Origin: RUG369 sp050949645
Lineage (GTDB): Bacteria; Planctomycetota; Planctomycetia; Pirellulales; Thermoguttaceae
NCBI GenBank assembly: GCA_050949645.1
Contig: JBMNGC010000001.1
Location: forward strand, 3,162,001-3,226,000
Direction: 5' to 3'
Length of the DNA: 64,000 nt
Position 1 is the first letter of the stretch. Each line of letters opens with the position of its first letter. Positions 43,401-52,905 of this stretch are shown here, in pieces. Both the position numbers and the translations under genes were made by a program. The notes beneath the pieces are model-generated. The model made no database searches. It was not told the DNA's origin and worked only from the letters and a program-made list of their open reading frames with translations.

Positions 43401-46400
43401 CGATCAGAATTCTACTGACGCTCCCCCCCAACAACGACGAGAAAGCGAGCGATTTCGACGAGGATTGGTATCTCCCCGATTCGCTCCGCGACGAAGCGAA
43501 CGCGAATCGCGACGTATTCTTTACGGGGGCGCTCGCCGGTTATGAGAGCTGGCAATACGTCGGTCACGGCGACGTCTTCGATTCCATCGACGCGGTTTGG
43601 GCGGACGGCGAGCGTACTTCCTGGACCCTTTGGCGTTATTCAACGAAGGAGGACGAGCCGCGGCGTTACGTTCTTGACGTACGGCTTTTCGCGAAAAAGC
43701 GATACACGCGCGTCGAGCTCGATTATTGCGAACGTTCGAAGGGACGTTTGGGGGGTAGTCGTCGCGTGAAGCCGATTGAAATCAGTTGCGACGCTCCGGT
43801 CCTCTCCGGCGTCTGGAACGCTTGGTTCCCGCCTCATTTCCAGACTCGGCGTCCCTACTTCCTCGAAAACGAGGAGGGCGTCGGGATCGGACGCTGGTTC
43901 TATGCGGTCGCCGATTCGCTCTTCTTAGCGCGTCGCGATCGTGAAGAATTCGAGGAAATCGCGCGTCGCGTCGCGTCGCGACTCGGCGACGAATTTGCGC
44001 TGCGACTCGCGATCAGCGAAGCGCGTCGCGCCGATTCCCGAAAATTACAACGCGAAAAAGCGTCGGAAAACTCTGAGAATAACGCGCTGGAGCAGGGCGC
44101 TCAGACGACGGTCAACCCGACGTCGGCTCGCCAGAACGGTTCCGCTCCGAAGTCTGAAAATCTTGAGCTCGACGCTCTGCGCCTCGACGCGCCAACCTGG
44201 GGTGACGTCTTCGGTTCGCCGTCAATGGTCTCGACTCTCTTTGCGCCGGGTTCCGAGGAGGACGCCAAGGATTTGAAAGAATTGGACGAGAGCGAAGAGT
44301 TCGTCGTCGATTCCGCGTTCGGCAAACTCGAGGGCGTTCGCCGTCCGATCAAGTTGTTCCTCGATCGGTACGCGCTCGTCACCGTCGGCGTTTCTCCCGA
44401 TCAGCCGCTTCCGACCGTCGAGGAGCGCAATCCGATCGAACGCGCTAACCGACTCCTGGAGGTCGCTGGGATGAAATTATTGCTCGTAACGCCTGAACTC
44501 GCGCTTGTCACGACGAGCGAGGCGCTCTCGCGTCAATACAGCGACGAATTTATCTCGCCGCTCATTCCCTCGATCTGCTCGCCTTCCTCGCGAAGCGCCG
44601 CTCGACGCATCCGCGACGATATCCTCAACCCGCACTCGCGACGCTACATTGAGCCCGCCCTCTGGCGAGGACTTGTCGAGTCGACGAGCCCATGGACCGC
44701 GACCGGCTTTGACGCGTCCGACGGCTCGGCCGTGCGCGGCTGGAGCTTTACGTCGATTCCGCTCGATCGCGCGGGCGAGGGGGTCTATATTGTCAATCGA
44801 TATATGCTCGTTGGGCTCGAATTTTTTGGATTTATCGCGTTTCTCGTCGTCTTTTGGCGACACTCGCTCATGAAACCGCGATTCCTCATCGCGACGATAG
44901 GAATCTGTCTCGCGCTCCTCTTTCCAGCGCGTTACGAACTCGCGTCGCTCGTACGAGGGATCTTTTACGCCGCAATTTGTCTCTTCCTCTGCCGTTCTAT
45001 CCGCGTCTTCGCGCCGGTTCAGAAGAGTAAGAAAGAGGAAGAGCCCAGCGACGACGAGAGTTTCTCAAGCGAGGGGCGCGTCGACTTTGCGCAATTGTCG
45101 CCCGAGGAATATCGCTATATCCAGACCGGCGTCGTCGACCGCCCCCCCTCCGAACCTTTTACGTCAGTCGAAGGAGATTTTCCCGGACGAGAAGGGCGCG
45201 CTTCGACGACCGCGCTCATGGCGCTCGCGGCGATCCTCGTTATTCTTTTTGCGACGGCGTCCCTCGCGCAATCGCCTAACGGCGCTCCCGTTCCGCCCGT
45301 AACTCCAGGAGACCTCGCGACGACGAGCGAACCTTCGGTCGCGCCCGACGCGCAGGAAGAGGATCCGTATCAGGAGCCGCACCGCGTCTTCGTGCCGATT
45401 GACGACGAGCGTCGACATTCCGGGGAATATTACTGGGTTGACACGGAGTTCTACAAGATTATCCGCTCCGACCTCCGCGATCCTCCTCGCGAGCGCTCGT
45501 GGCGCATTGTCGACGCGCTCTATCAAGGGATCGTGAACTATAACAGCTTCTCTGAAACGACCTCCATCTTCGGTCTTAGAGCGACCTATACCGTCATTTT
45601 GGACGAGCCGACCGCAACGCTCGAGCTTCCGGCGGTCCAGCTCGTCTCCGAAGGGGGCGCGCGTTTCGACAAACAGACGACCACCTTTTCCTACAGCGAA
45701 GACGGCTCGAGGATCTTCTTCGACATTCAGTCGGAGCCGGGCGTGCATACGTTCGAGCTATCCCTCGTTGCTCCGCAGTTTTTCGAGACGACGTCGCGCC
45801 TCTCGATTCCTATCATTCCCGTTCCCTCCGCGCGACTTGAGCTCGACGTCTCCATTGACGCGCCGTTGCTCGACGCGCCGGGTGCGCTCGGGAGGATAAA
45901 ACGCTCTCCGCGGCGTTTCAGCGCCGAGCTCGGTCCGATCGATCGACTCGTCGTCACGAAGGCCGAGACGTCGGAGCGCTTTCAAAGGGCCGAGGTCGAC
46001 GTGGAGCAATATTTTCTCATGCGTCCTCGCGCGACCCAGACCGACGTTCGCGCAATGTTCCGCTGCCAGACGATCGGCGGCAAGATTCAAGCGCTTGAAA
46101 TCGAATGCGATCCGGCGTTCTCTTTCTCCGGATACTGTAAATGCGACGCGGGCGAAATAGAGAGCGTCGACTCGCCGACGGCGACGAATCCGGCGATGCG
46201 CGTCTCCTTTAAAAAGCCGATTTCCGGCGCGTTTACGCTCAATGTGGACTTTGTCGCGCGGAATTTTTCCGGGGTAGGGCGGTTGCCGATTCCTCGCGTT
46301 TCAACTCGCGACGCGCGCATCTTAAAGAACTGGCTCGCGATTGCGCCCGAGGCGGGAGTCGAATGTTTCTCGGCGCCGAGCGAGGCCGGACTTGCGACGG

Positions 46401-49357
46401 CGTTCCAGGCCGCGTGGGGGCCCCTTGAATCGAAGATCGTCGCGGCGTACGATCTCCAAACGATCGACCGATCCGCGCTCGTCGACGTGAGACTTGCGCG
46501 TACCGAAGCGCTGACGACTGAAACGACGACCTGCGTCTTCATGCCCGCCTTTACGGAACTCACCTACAACGCGGCGCTCGAGACGGATTCTGACGTCTTC
46601 CGGCTCCAGATCGACGTTCCCAAACCCTTTGTCGTCGATTCCGTCGCGGTGACGGACGAGAACGGCGCGGGCGTTTCTGGGATAACGCAAACGCTTGCTG
46701 AAGACGGACTTTGTCTCGATTTTGAGACGCCCCTTCGCGGCAAGCGCCTGATTTCCGTCGTCGGCCGAACGCGGCGCGTGATCGGTCGCGACGCGCCTTT
46801 CCCGATTCTGGCGATTCGCGATACGTCGCGACAGCGTCGGTTCGTTCGCGTCTTCTGCGCGCCCAACGTCGACCTTGATTGGAAAACCTTCCCTCCGAAC
46901 TGGATCGCCGTCGCGTCGGACGACCTTGCGAACGTTGAGGACGTCCCCGTCGACGCGCCTCAGGACGTGAGCTATGTCGAATGTTATGAAATTCGCGAGC
47001 TCGTCGGTCGCGACGACGCGTCTACCTCTCAGAGCGCCGATTCGGAGCAGGGGACGCTCGCGACTGCGAACGACGAGGTCTCGGAAAACGTCGCGACGCC
47101 TCCCGAGCCGGTTGTCGCCGTGCGTATCAACGTGCCGACGATCGAGGGCCTTGAACGTATTTTCCTGTATCCTTCGAGTTCGCCCGTCTCTCGCGCGCAG
47201 AGCGGCGAACTCTGGACGGCCGCCTATCAGTTTCGGTTTAAAGTGACGAAAGGTCGCCTCGATCGGCTCTATGTGACCGCCGACGATTCCTTCGCGCTCG
47301 AACCGCTGCCTTCCAACTCGATCTTTACGGCGACCGAAACGACGACCTCGTCGGGAGTCAAAGCGATCCTCTTCGAGCCGCGCCATGCGTTGGAGGAAGA
47401 CGACCGCGAAGTCGAACTCCTCTTTACCGCTAGCTTTAAGAACGATCCGTCTGGCGCGCGTCTGCCTCGATTCCGCGCGACGCAGTCGTCGCTCTATGAG
47501 AACCTTTCCGAGGTCGAACGCGTTGCGTTCCTGCCGACCTTTTACGCTGGCTCCCCGATCATGTGGACGACTCGCGACCTTCGCGTCGAGGAGGATCCGA
47601 TCCTTGAGCGCGACCGTGAGCGCCATGAGCTCCTCAAAGGAATGAATCGCGGTTCGCGCGCGATGGCGATTAGCGGGGCGTCGAGCGCGGACGCCGATTT
47701 TGTCGGCGCGACGACTCCCTTTCCTGCCGTCGTCGAGCTCGCGCAGCGGAACGTCAGTCTTGTTTTCGAAAAATATGCGCGCGGCGAAGACGCGTTCGCA
47801 AAGCTCGCTTCTCAAAGGGATAGCCTCAAGGTCGAGCTCGCTCGATATTCCTTCTTCGTTAATGAACGTCGCGAAATCTTTGGCGGCGCGATCTTTATGA
47901 TCGAACCGGGCGCGAACGACAGTTGCATCGTCGCGGCGCCCCCTGGCTATCACATTCTTGAAGCGCGCGTTAATGGCGCGAGAATGCTCGTCGAGCGCGC
48001 GCCGGACCACGACCCGGCGGAAGAAGCGGAAGACGAGGACGCCGACGCCAACGAAGCGGATAACGCCAACGACGCGGACGATTCTTATGAGTTCGACGCC
48101 TCCGACGCCCCTGAACGGGACGGCGAGACTCGATGGCTCGTCGAGCTCGGCGCAACTCCTTATGTGAAACGATTGGAGATCGCCTTCCAAGCGTCGGGCG
48201 CCGCTTCCGCGACCTCGACGCTCTTCAAGACGTTGCGTCGGCAGGGCGAGCGGTTCAGTCTCGATTTCCTCCGTCTCGAAACGGCGAACTCGGCGCGACG
48301 ACCGGCGTCAATTGAACGTACGCTATGGGCTTGCGCGTTTGAGGATTTCGATTCGGAGAAGGGCGAAGCGCGATGGATCGTTTCCCAGATTTCTTCCGTC
48401 GACGCCGACGCCGACGCGTCTTCCGACTCCGAGATCGTTTCGCGCGAATGTTTTCCCGCGCTCGTCGACCAGGCGGGCGTCGCGATGCGTCGGGTCGGGC
48501 TGGAGGACGCGTTCGCGCTCCTCAACGCTTATGAAGAGGACGCGGCGACGCTTTCCGGCGCGAGGAGCGACGACCTGGAACGAATGAAGGCGCGGTGGTT
48601 CGCGGCATGGCGCGAGGTCGTCGGGGCGACGTCCCCTTACGTCGCGGATCCGCGCAACAATACGCTGATGCTTCAGAGCGCGTTGGCGCGTTCGATCGTC
48701 GTCGTCAACAACGGCGTATTTTTACCCGTCGAAGAGGTCGATTCGAATTTCCCGGTTCCCGACTGGAGTCCTTCGCGCGTCGGGGAGATCGAGTCGGCTC
48801 GAGAGCGTGTTTTCGAATCGTCAGGGCTCGATCCACGCGCACTGCGCGAGGGGGGCGTCTCGTCGGCGAGCGCGCAAAGTCTTTGGACGCTTCATTCCGG
48901 TTCGCGCGCGAAGGCGCTCTTCGGATCGACGAACGCTCGCATCGCGCAAATTGAAATCGTTGCGAAGCCGAAGACGTTTGATTTTTTAGCGTCTCCTTAT
49001 GCGGCGGCGGTCTTCCTGCTCATGGCGACGGCGGCGATCCTGCAGCTCTTTGACCCGGGATATCGCTCAAGACGCCTCGTGACGGTAGCGCACCTCTCCC
49101 TGATGTTGATTTGGGCAATCTGCTTCTTCTTCTTTGGATGGACGTTCGTCGCGCTCGTTGGCGTGTTCATGCTGGGATTCCTGCCCTTCGTCTGGGGCGC
49201 CGTCGCGTCGTCTCGACGCGCCCAGCCTGAGAGCGAGACCGTCGTCTCCAGCGCAGCGGAGGAAGAGGAGGCGCCTTCGGATCACGTTTTCCACTCTGGA
49301 TCCACGACCAAAAGTCTCGATTATCAGAGCTTTGACGACTCTGACGGCGACTATTGA
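40436..49357 (+). CDS. Giant secreted membrane protein with two ectodomain modules
   Basis: From the ATG at 40436 the protein has 2973 residues; the frame is open upstream to an ATG at 40352 and neither start has a good ribosome site. The signal peptide is FTKRFLCALCVVLATANAAF. A first beta-rich ectodomain of about 1400 residues ends in a hydrophobic block (about nt 44790-45015), then comes a short acidic cytoplasmic-type linker and a second export-like segment, ALMALAAILVILFATASLA, ending at nt 45270. A second ectodomain of about 1250 residues follows, then three more hydrophobic segments (nt 48985-49210) and an acidic tail. Each half looks like a separate membrane-anchored surface protein. 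No catalytic motif or known family is recognised. Giant genes are known in Planctomycetota. Confidence 0.8.
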   Translation: MTTSNFTKRFLCALCVVLATANAAFLFGQEQRSRFVDPSSPSGVVTRTGTDASAPNSSVVVGSAGAGVSSTTPPTANDAVSGSSATPNVNGASTTSASPASTLPSSEQDAEEPLAERSAQEEQRPFPGYRYWMAPDSSIDRWPWGTRKYLPISSTDFDDWLAITQRRALLQDYIDGLRFPGVVSTLRLSATLVDDALVGDAALETLAFPIDESDGASFTTPPLASFSVAASYPDSDSRTLVEEFATYPDGGFYLPDVEEKTRRFEWSKRGTVEAPGELGYEFDFQSILRAEMTIETSSTDLVMATGGVVLPIASDDERDVRTWRVCFRGRSHAKLTIIRETSEMDGESPVRAIGYRQETSYRISLSGIEVSSRFEFERAPSDFAETTITLDPRLEFLTLEWGTTPMRPISVTRDADGKTRVRTRIPATIVGETPNVLRVTAFRNMWFGSSTLPTIQLESSTLAWYETLLRLVIASPLTVSSIEPINAVQARDVNRSRAEGASYLTFKLFEPGGAVRFTLRHMVSPPSFDSATDCYFAANEISAKTTLFLNFDGVARNSVTIPLSPGWDVDSVQAATPDSVSWSRELVDVDRRTLRLSFKTPPPQDQPTRVTIAAQYVAPIEERTPVDRLCPLELQTSLVGAHALSVRSDASSQIRYTTSAGAPLAPVETSPRFVFGESLLREATPLAPGGVRLWLGDQTVDAFASLENVRSSYSVELSCCCELGEEKFKESWRLHCIPSSGMRVDEIVFFANPSIEVEDSPQGRSSGQKWTWSTAVEPDRFFEATKLSREEAAALHAPDGCDAYEIRLGTSRSMPFDLNVFCEVPATSRIQAPLIFFPDSAVQTVEVVVDASPETRVKTEGRGIAESTVPTSGASDPRFLRKAFRYDPTAVFGASAELERLVAAREDLDPSETEDGETVDSGAARTSSPGALVAPRLELINVRRPHERNEEETFLSSLCWFENYDSYYQTNGIHRHCATFYIENRGRDSIRILLTLPPNNDEKASDFDEDWYLPDSLRDEANANRDVFFTGALAGYESWQYVGHGDVFDSIDAVWADGERTSWTLWRYSTKEDEPRRYVLDVRLFAKKRYTRVELDYCERSKGRLGGSRRVKPIEISCDAPVLSGVWNAWFPPHFQTRRPYFLENEEGVGIGRWFYAVADSLFLARRDREEFEEIARRVASRLGDEFALRLAISEARRADSRKLQREKASENSENNALEQGAQTTVNPTSARQNGSAPKSENLELDALRLDAPTWGDVFGSPSMVSTLFAPGSEEDAKDLKELDESEEFVVDSAFGKLEGVRRPIKLFLDRYALVTVGVSPDQPLPTVEERNPIERANRLLEVAGMKLLLVTPELALVTTSEALSRQYSDEFISPLIPSICSPSSRSAARRIRDDILNPHSRRYIEPALWRGLVESTSPWTATGFDASDGSAVRGWSFTSIPLDRAGEGVYIVNRYMLVGLEFFGFIAFLVVFWRHSLMKPRFLIATIGICLALLFPARYELASLVRGIFYAAICLFLCRSIRVFAPVQKSKKEEEPSDDESFSSEGRVDFAQLSPEEYRYIQTGVVDRPPSEPFTSVEGDFPGREGRASTTALMALAAILVILFATASLAQSPNGAPVPPVTPGDLATTSEPSVAPDAQEEDPYQEPHRVFVPIDDERRHSGEYYWVDTEFYKIIRSDLRDPPRERSWRIVDALYQGIVNYNSFSETTSIFGLRATYTVILDEPTATLELPAVQLVSEGGARFDKQTTTFSYSEDGSRIFFDIQSEPGVHTFELSLVAPQFFETTSRLSIPIIPVPSARLELDVSIDAPLLDAPGALGRIKRSPRRFSAELGPIDRLVVTKAETSERFQRAEVDVEQYFLMRPRATQTDVRAMFRCQTIGGKIQALEIECDPAFSFSGYCKCDAGEIESVDSPTATNPAMRVSFKKPISGAFTLNVDFVARNFSGVGRLPIPRVSTRDARILKNWLAIAPEAGVECFSAPSEAGLATAFQAAWGPLESKIVAAYDLQTIDRSALVDVRLARTEALTTETTTCVFMPAFTELTYNAALETDSDVFRLQIDVPKPFVVDSVAVTDENGAGVSGITQTLAEDGLCLDFETPLRGKRLISVVGRTRRVIGRDAPFPILAIRDTSRQRRFVRVFCAPNVDLDWKTFPPNWIAVASDDLANVEDVPVDAPQDVSYVECYEIRELVGRDDASTSQSADSEQGTLATANDEVSENVATPPEPVVAVRINVPTIEGLERIFLYPSSSPVSRAQSGELWTAAYQFRFKVTKGRLDRLYVTADDSFALEPLPSNSIFTATETTTSSGVKAILFEPRHALEEDDREVELLFTASFKNDPSGARLPRFRATQSSLYENLSEVERVAFLPTFYAGSPIMWTTRDLRVEEDPILERDRERHELLKGMNRGSRAMAISGASSADADFVGATTPFPAVVELAQRNVSLVFEKYARGEDAFAKLASQRDSLKVELARYSFFVNERREIFGGAIFMIEPGANDSCIVAAPPGYHILEARVNGARMLVERAPDHDPAEEAEDEDADANEADNANDADDSYEFDASDAPERDGETRWLVELGATPYVKRLEIAFQASGAASATSTLFKTLRRQGERFSLDFLRLETANSARRPASIERTLWACAFEDFDSEKGEARWIVSQISSVDADADASSDSEIVSRECFPALVDQAGVAMRRVGLEDAFALLNAYEEDAATLSGARSDDLERMKARWFAAWREVVGATSPYVADPRNNTLMLQSALARSIVVVNNGVFLPVEEVDSNFPVPDWSPSRVGEIESARERVFESSGLDPRALREGGVSSASAQSLWTLHSGSRAKALFGSTNARIAQIEIVAKPKTFDFLASPYAAAVFLLMATAAILQLFDPGYRSRRLVTVAHLSLMLIWAICFFFFGWTFVALVGVFMLGFLPFVWGAVASSRRAQPESETVVSSAAEEEEAPSDHVFHSGSTTKSLDYQSFDDSDGDY

Positions 49358-49762
49358 CGTCAAGGGTTCTTCAACTACAATAATCTCGGCGGGTTGCGCA
49401 TCTTGCCAGCGCTGCGCGCAACGATGGCGGTTCTTATAACTCTCGTTGCGACACGCGATTCTGGCGAACGGTCCCTCGGGAAATAGTCGGTCGGCGAACG
49501 ATCTGGCTGCTTAACGCCGGTTGGATGGCGTTTTGCAAAAACAAGGTTGCTTTTTGACGGCGTCAGGTCGTTTGATTTTCTAAACGATTGTCGCGACGAA
49601 TCGTTCTGAGGAATGATTGCGTTCCAGAAGGCAAGCGAAATGATCGCTCCCCCACAATGGCATAATTTTAGCGAGCGCTCGCCGCGCGAACCGGCATTAT
49701 AAAGCGAAGAACGCACGGTCGTCGCGACGCGAGCCAACGAATGAGATAACTACACGTCTATT
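49358..49762. other. 405-bp intergenic region
   Basis: No gene, terminator or convincing promoter was found. It has direct GCGC-rich patches and an AT-rich part before the next start (CATAAT and TATAAA words without matching -35 elements). Confidence 0.5.
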
Positions 49763-52189
49763 ATGACTAAAAAGCAAAAAAACGAAGACGCCAATGACGA
49801 ACTTAACCGTCTACTTAAATCCGGTTCTGACGAGTCTAAACCCGAATCCGAATCTGAATCCGCTTCCGACGATGTAAAGGACGGTAAGGAAGCCGACGTC
49901 AAGGAGGACGACGTCAAAAAAGATAACGGTAAGAAAGCCGACGACAAGAAAGCCGACGATAAGAAAAACGACGCTAAGAAGGACGACGGTAAGAAAGATA
50001 ACGACAAGAACGCCGACTCTAAGAAGGACGACGTTAAAAAAGACGACGTTAAGAAGAATAACGCCAAGAAAGACGACGGCAAGAAAGATAAGAAGTCGGC
50101 GTCAACGTCGAAGACTGCACGCGCTACGAAGAAGTCGGAACAGCGCGACGCGATTGCGTCCGCGCTTGAGTCGGGCGACTCTTTCGAATCCCTTGACCTT
50201 GACTCCGCAGTCCCTGAAGAAAAGAAACCCAAGTCCGCTCCGAAACGCAAGCGCCGTCCGAAGGCCGTTGTTGACGCCAAGTCCGACGGTGAAGAGCGTG
50301 AAGTCCTCAAGACTCTCGGCGGCATAGCCTCTCAGGTTGCAAGCTTTGCGCAAGGCAAGAAGCCCGTGAAGAAGTCCTCTAAAGCCTCTAGCGAGAAGAC
50401 TGATAAAGATCCTGTCCAGACTAAGGACAAGGAGACTAGCAAGTCTAAGGATTCCGCGCAAGCTAAGGAGTCCTGCAAGGCTGAGGATTCTGCTCAAGCT
50501 AAGGAATCTTGTAAGAGCAAGGAAGCCGCCCAGTCTGAGGAAATTTGCAAGGCTAAGGACTCTGACCAGCCTAAGGAAACTTGTAAGGCTAAGGAAACCG
50601 ACCAAACTAAGGATACTACCAAGGCCAAAGAACCAGCTTCGGCCGAAGCGCTGATCGATAGTCGCGCGATCCCCGACGATTTCTGGACTGCCAACGATAC
50701 GGAAGAGGATCTGAAATTCTTCAAAGACGTCAACAATTCTTTCGGAAGTCAAGAGACGGAGGAGTCTCCGCAACAAACCGATTCTACGAAAGTTGACGAC
50801 GCGAGCAGTTTGGTCTTTGCCGAGACCGGCGACGGAATTTCACCCGAAGAAGCGCTCGAGAACTTCCTCAGCGTCGGCGCGACAGAGGGGTCTACGAGCT
50901 CCGAATTTCCTGAATCTGACGCCTCCGCCTTTCTTTTCGGTTCGTCTATCGAGGAGTCTTCGGACGACGATATGCAAGGGGAGGACGCGAAGAATTATTT
51001 TGCCGCGCTCAACGAGAGCGCTCATAAGGGCGACGATTTTGTCGCAACGGTCGAAGGTTCAGGCTGGTCTGAGCCCCAGGACGACGAAGTCCCTTCGAGC
51101 GACAAGGCACGTACCCCCGCCGAGCGCGCGAAGGATTTCTTTTCGGACGACGAAGACGACTCGTTCTGGAAGTTCGACGAAAGCCTTGATATCGGCTGGG
51201 GCGCTTCAGCTCAGGAGCCTGACGTGACGACCGCCGAGGAATTGTCTCGAGGCAAGGACGGCGCCGATGATCCGCGCGCCGAGCAAGCGTCCGACGCCCC
51301 CATGACTATCGATCAGGTCGACCTCGACGATCCTGACGACCTTGCCGATTTCTTCGAAATCCCCTCGTCTCACGAAGACCTCGGATTCACTCGTCCTTCG
51401 AAGAGGAAGAAGGAATCCTCGCGCGGAAAACGTCGCGAGGATCGTGAATCGGACTCTTCTCCCGACGCGTCGATGTCCTATGAAGAGTCCTCGGCGCGCG
51501 ACCTCGATCGCTCGTCAGGCAGAGACCAGCGCCGTCGCGATGGTGATGCTGGCGACGACTCTCGCGGCGGTCGCGGTTCTCGTCGTGGTTCTCGTCGCGA
51601 TGGTGATTCCAGCGACGATTCCCGCAGCGGTCGCCCGTGGCGCGTTTCGCCTAACCTTTTCAAAGCCCGCGACGCTAACTTTTGGGTCGGACCTCGTCGC
51701 GATTCACGCCGTGATTCTCGTAGCGACTCCGATTCTGACGACGATTCTCGCGGCGGTCGCGGTTCTCGTCGCGATTCCGATTCTGACAACGATTCTCGCG
51801 GCGGTCGCGGTTCTCGTCGCGATTCCGATTCCGTCAACGATTCTCGCGGCGGTCGCGGTTCACGCCGTGGTTCTCGTCGCGATTCCGATTCTGACGACGA
51901 TTCCCGCGGCGGTCGCGGTTCACGCCGTGGTTCTCGTCGCGATTCCGATTCTGACGACGATTCCCGCGGCGGTCGCCCGTGGCGCGTTTCGCCTAACCAT
52001 TCCAAAGCTCGCGACGCGAACGTTTGGCGCGGACCTCGTCGCGACGACGACAAGACGTCGGCTCCCGATCGCAGCGGCGGCAAACGTCGTGCCCGTAAGG
52101 TCGACGTCCAGTCGTGGGGCGAAGCGGTCGGCTATGTCGTTAAGTTCAATCTCGATCGTCGTTCGAACCGCGGCGGTCGCAATAGGTGA
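49763..52189 (+). CDS. Disordered Lys/Asp-rich protein with RS/RGG-type C-terminal repeats
   Basis: An 808-residue, almost wholly low-complexity protein with no signal peptide. Segment 1 (about 20-115) is KKDD/KKAD-type charged repeats. Segment 2 (227-286) is five 12-residue repeats of the form K(S/A)KDSAQAKESC, giving a regularly spaced Cys. Segment 3 (about 290-530) is acidic. Segment 4 (about 545-745) is built of SRRDSDSDDDSRGGRG-like units and two copies of GRPWRVSPN..KARDAN.W.GPRRD. The end VDVQSWGEAVGYVVKFNLDRRS may be a small folded or partner-binding tail. The RS/RGG character suggests RNA or nucleic acid binding, by analogy only. A terminator follows. Confidence 0.78.
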   Translation: MTKKQKNEDANDELNRLLKSGSDESKPESESESASDDVKDGKEADVKEDDVKKDNGKKADDKKADDKKNDAKKDDGKKDNDKNADSKKDDVKKDDVKKNNAKKDDGKKDKKSASTSKTARATKKSEQRDAIASALESGDSFESLDLDSAVPEEKKPKSAPKRKRRPKAVVDAKSDGEEREVLKTLGGIASQVASFAQGKKPVKKSSKASSEKTDKDPVQTKDKETSKSKDSAQAKESCKAEDSAQAKESCKSKEAAQSEEICKAKDSDQPKETCKAKETDQTKDTTKAKEPASAEALIDSRAIPDDFWTANDTEEDLKFFKDVNNSFGSQETEESPQQTDSTKVDDASSLVFAETGDGISPEEALENFLSVGATEGSTSSEFPESDASAFLFGSSIEESSDDDMQGEDAKNYFAALNESAHKGDDFVATVEGSGWSEPQDDEVPSSDKARTPAERAKDFFSDDEDDSFWKFDESLDIGWGASAQEPDVTTAEELSRGKDGADDPRAEQASDAPMTIDQVDLDDPDDLADFFEIPSSHEDLGFTRPSKRKKESSRGKRREDRESDSSPDASMSYEESSARDLDRSSGRDQRRRDGDAGDDSRGGRGSRRGSRRDGDSSDDSRSGRPWRVSPNLFKARDANFWVGPRRDSRRDSRSDSDSDDDSRGGRGSRRDSDSDNDSRGGRGSRRDSDSVNDSRGGRGSRRGSRRDSDSDDDSRGGRGSRRGSRRDSDSDDDSRGGRPWRVSPNHSKARDANVWRGPRRDDDKTSAPDRSGGKRRARKVDVQSWGEAVGYVVKFNLDRRSNRGGRNR
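49893..50097 (+). repeat. Charged KKDD-type codon repeats
   Basis: Irregular repetition of AAGAAAGACGAC-like units within the gene, encoding alternating Lys and Asp/Asn blocks. Confidence 0.65.
50441..50620 (+). repeat. Five 36-bp repeats encoding 12-residue Cys-containing units
   Basis: Five consecutive units with the consensus K(S/A)K(D/E)(S/T)(A/D)Q.K(E/D)(S/T)C; the last has Thr for Cys. Confidence 0.75.
51540..51990 (+). repeat. RS/RGG-coding tandem repeats
   Basis: Repeated GATTCTGACGACGATTCTC and GCGGCGGTCGCGGTTC-type words in units of 54-66 bp. The last two units are nearly identical, so they are probably recent. Confidence 0.75.
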
Positions 52190-52209
52190 GACGTTGACGA
52201 CGACGTCAT

Positions 52210-52240
52210 GGCGCGTTCTTTCGGGAACGCGCCTTTTTTA
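52210..52240 (+). terminator. Intrinsic terminator after the RS/RGG gene
   Basis: A 9-bp perfect stem GGCGCGTTC/GAACGCGCC with a 6-nt loop, followed by TTTTTT. Confidence 0.88.
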
Positions 52241-52905
52241 TTCGGAACTTTATCGTTCACGCCTTTTGCGCGTCGGGTCTGCGAGTTACGGATGCGCGTC
52301 AACCGCCGTCTTTAGACGCCGTCGTTGCCCGCGCCGTCGGTATTCCCGCTTGCGTCCGCATCAAAAAGGCTCGTTTTTTTTGAAAAATAAAAAAAAGGTG
52401 AAAAGTTGTGAATTACTATGATAAAAATAACGATAAACAATCCACGGGAGAAGAGCCAAAAAGGCGGCTTCTCCAGCAACGCGCACATTGACAGTTCGTC
52501 TTAGATTGTTGTCGTTGCAAAGATTGTTCCGAACTTTCGCCGAGGAGGTTCCCGCTTTGTCAGGAAGCGCCGCCGGCGGAGTCGCGACGAGTTGCATTTT
52601 CGCATTCGTTTGCAGTCTATCCGCCTCAGGCGGCCGGAAAGCGCTGTTTTTGAGCGAGTCTGAACCACGTCGATACGCGCGTCGTCAGAGTTGGCTTCGA
52701 AATCAGAACGCCCCTCGGAATGAATAACGAAAATTTATTACCAACACGGATTCCCGAGATCGGTGAGCTCCCCAACAGTTTCGCGTATTTAGGCTTCGAC
52801 GCGCAGTTTTGTCGTTCGTTTGATACGCAACGTACAGCGCGATCACGCCTGGAAGGCGTCGCGACATTTAATTCCATTGGGAAAGATCTTGGCAGGAGGA
52901 AAAGT
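52241..52905. other. 665-bp region upstream of the BON gene
   Basis: No convincing gene. It contains an A/T-rich patch (52365-52435) and a hairpin GGAGAAG/CTTCTCC around 52447-52474 without a T-run. A TTGACA at 52489 has no partner -10 at the right distance. A long leader of the BON gene or an unrecognised small RNA could lie here. Confidence 0.45.

Noticed and set aside
46322..48190. A 622-codon open frame on the minus strand within the giant gene
   Set aside because: Antisense to a better supported frame with export and membrane segments; no motif recognised.
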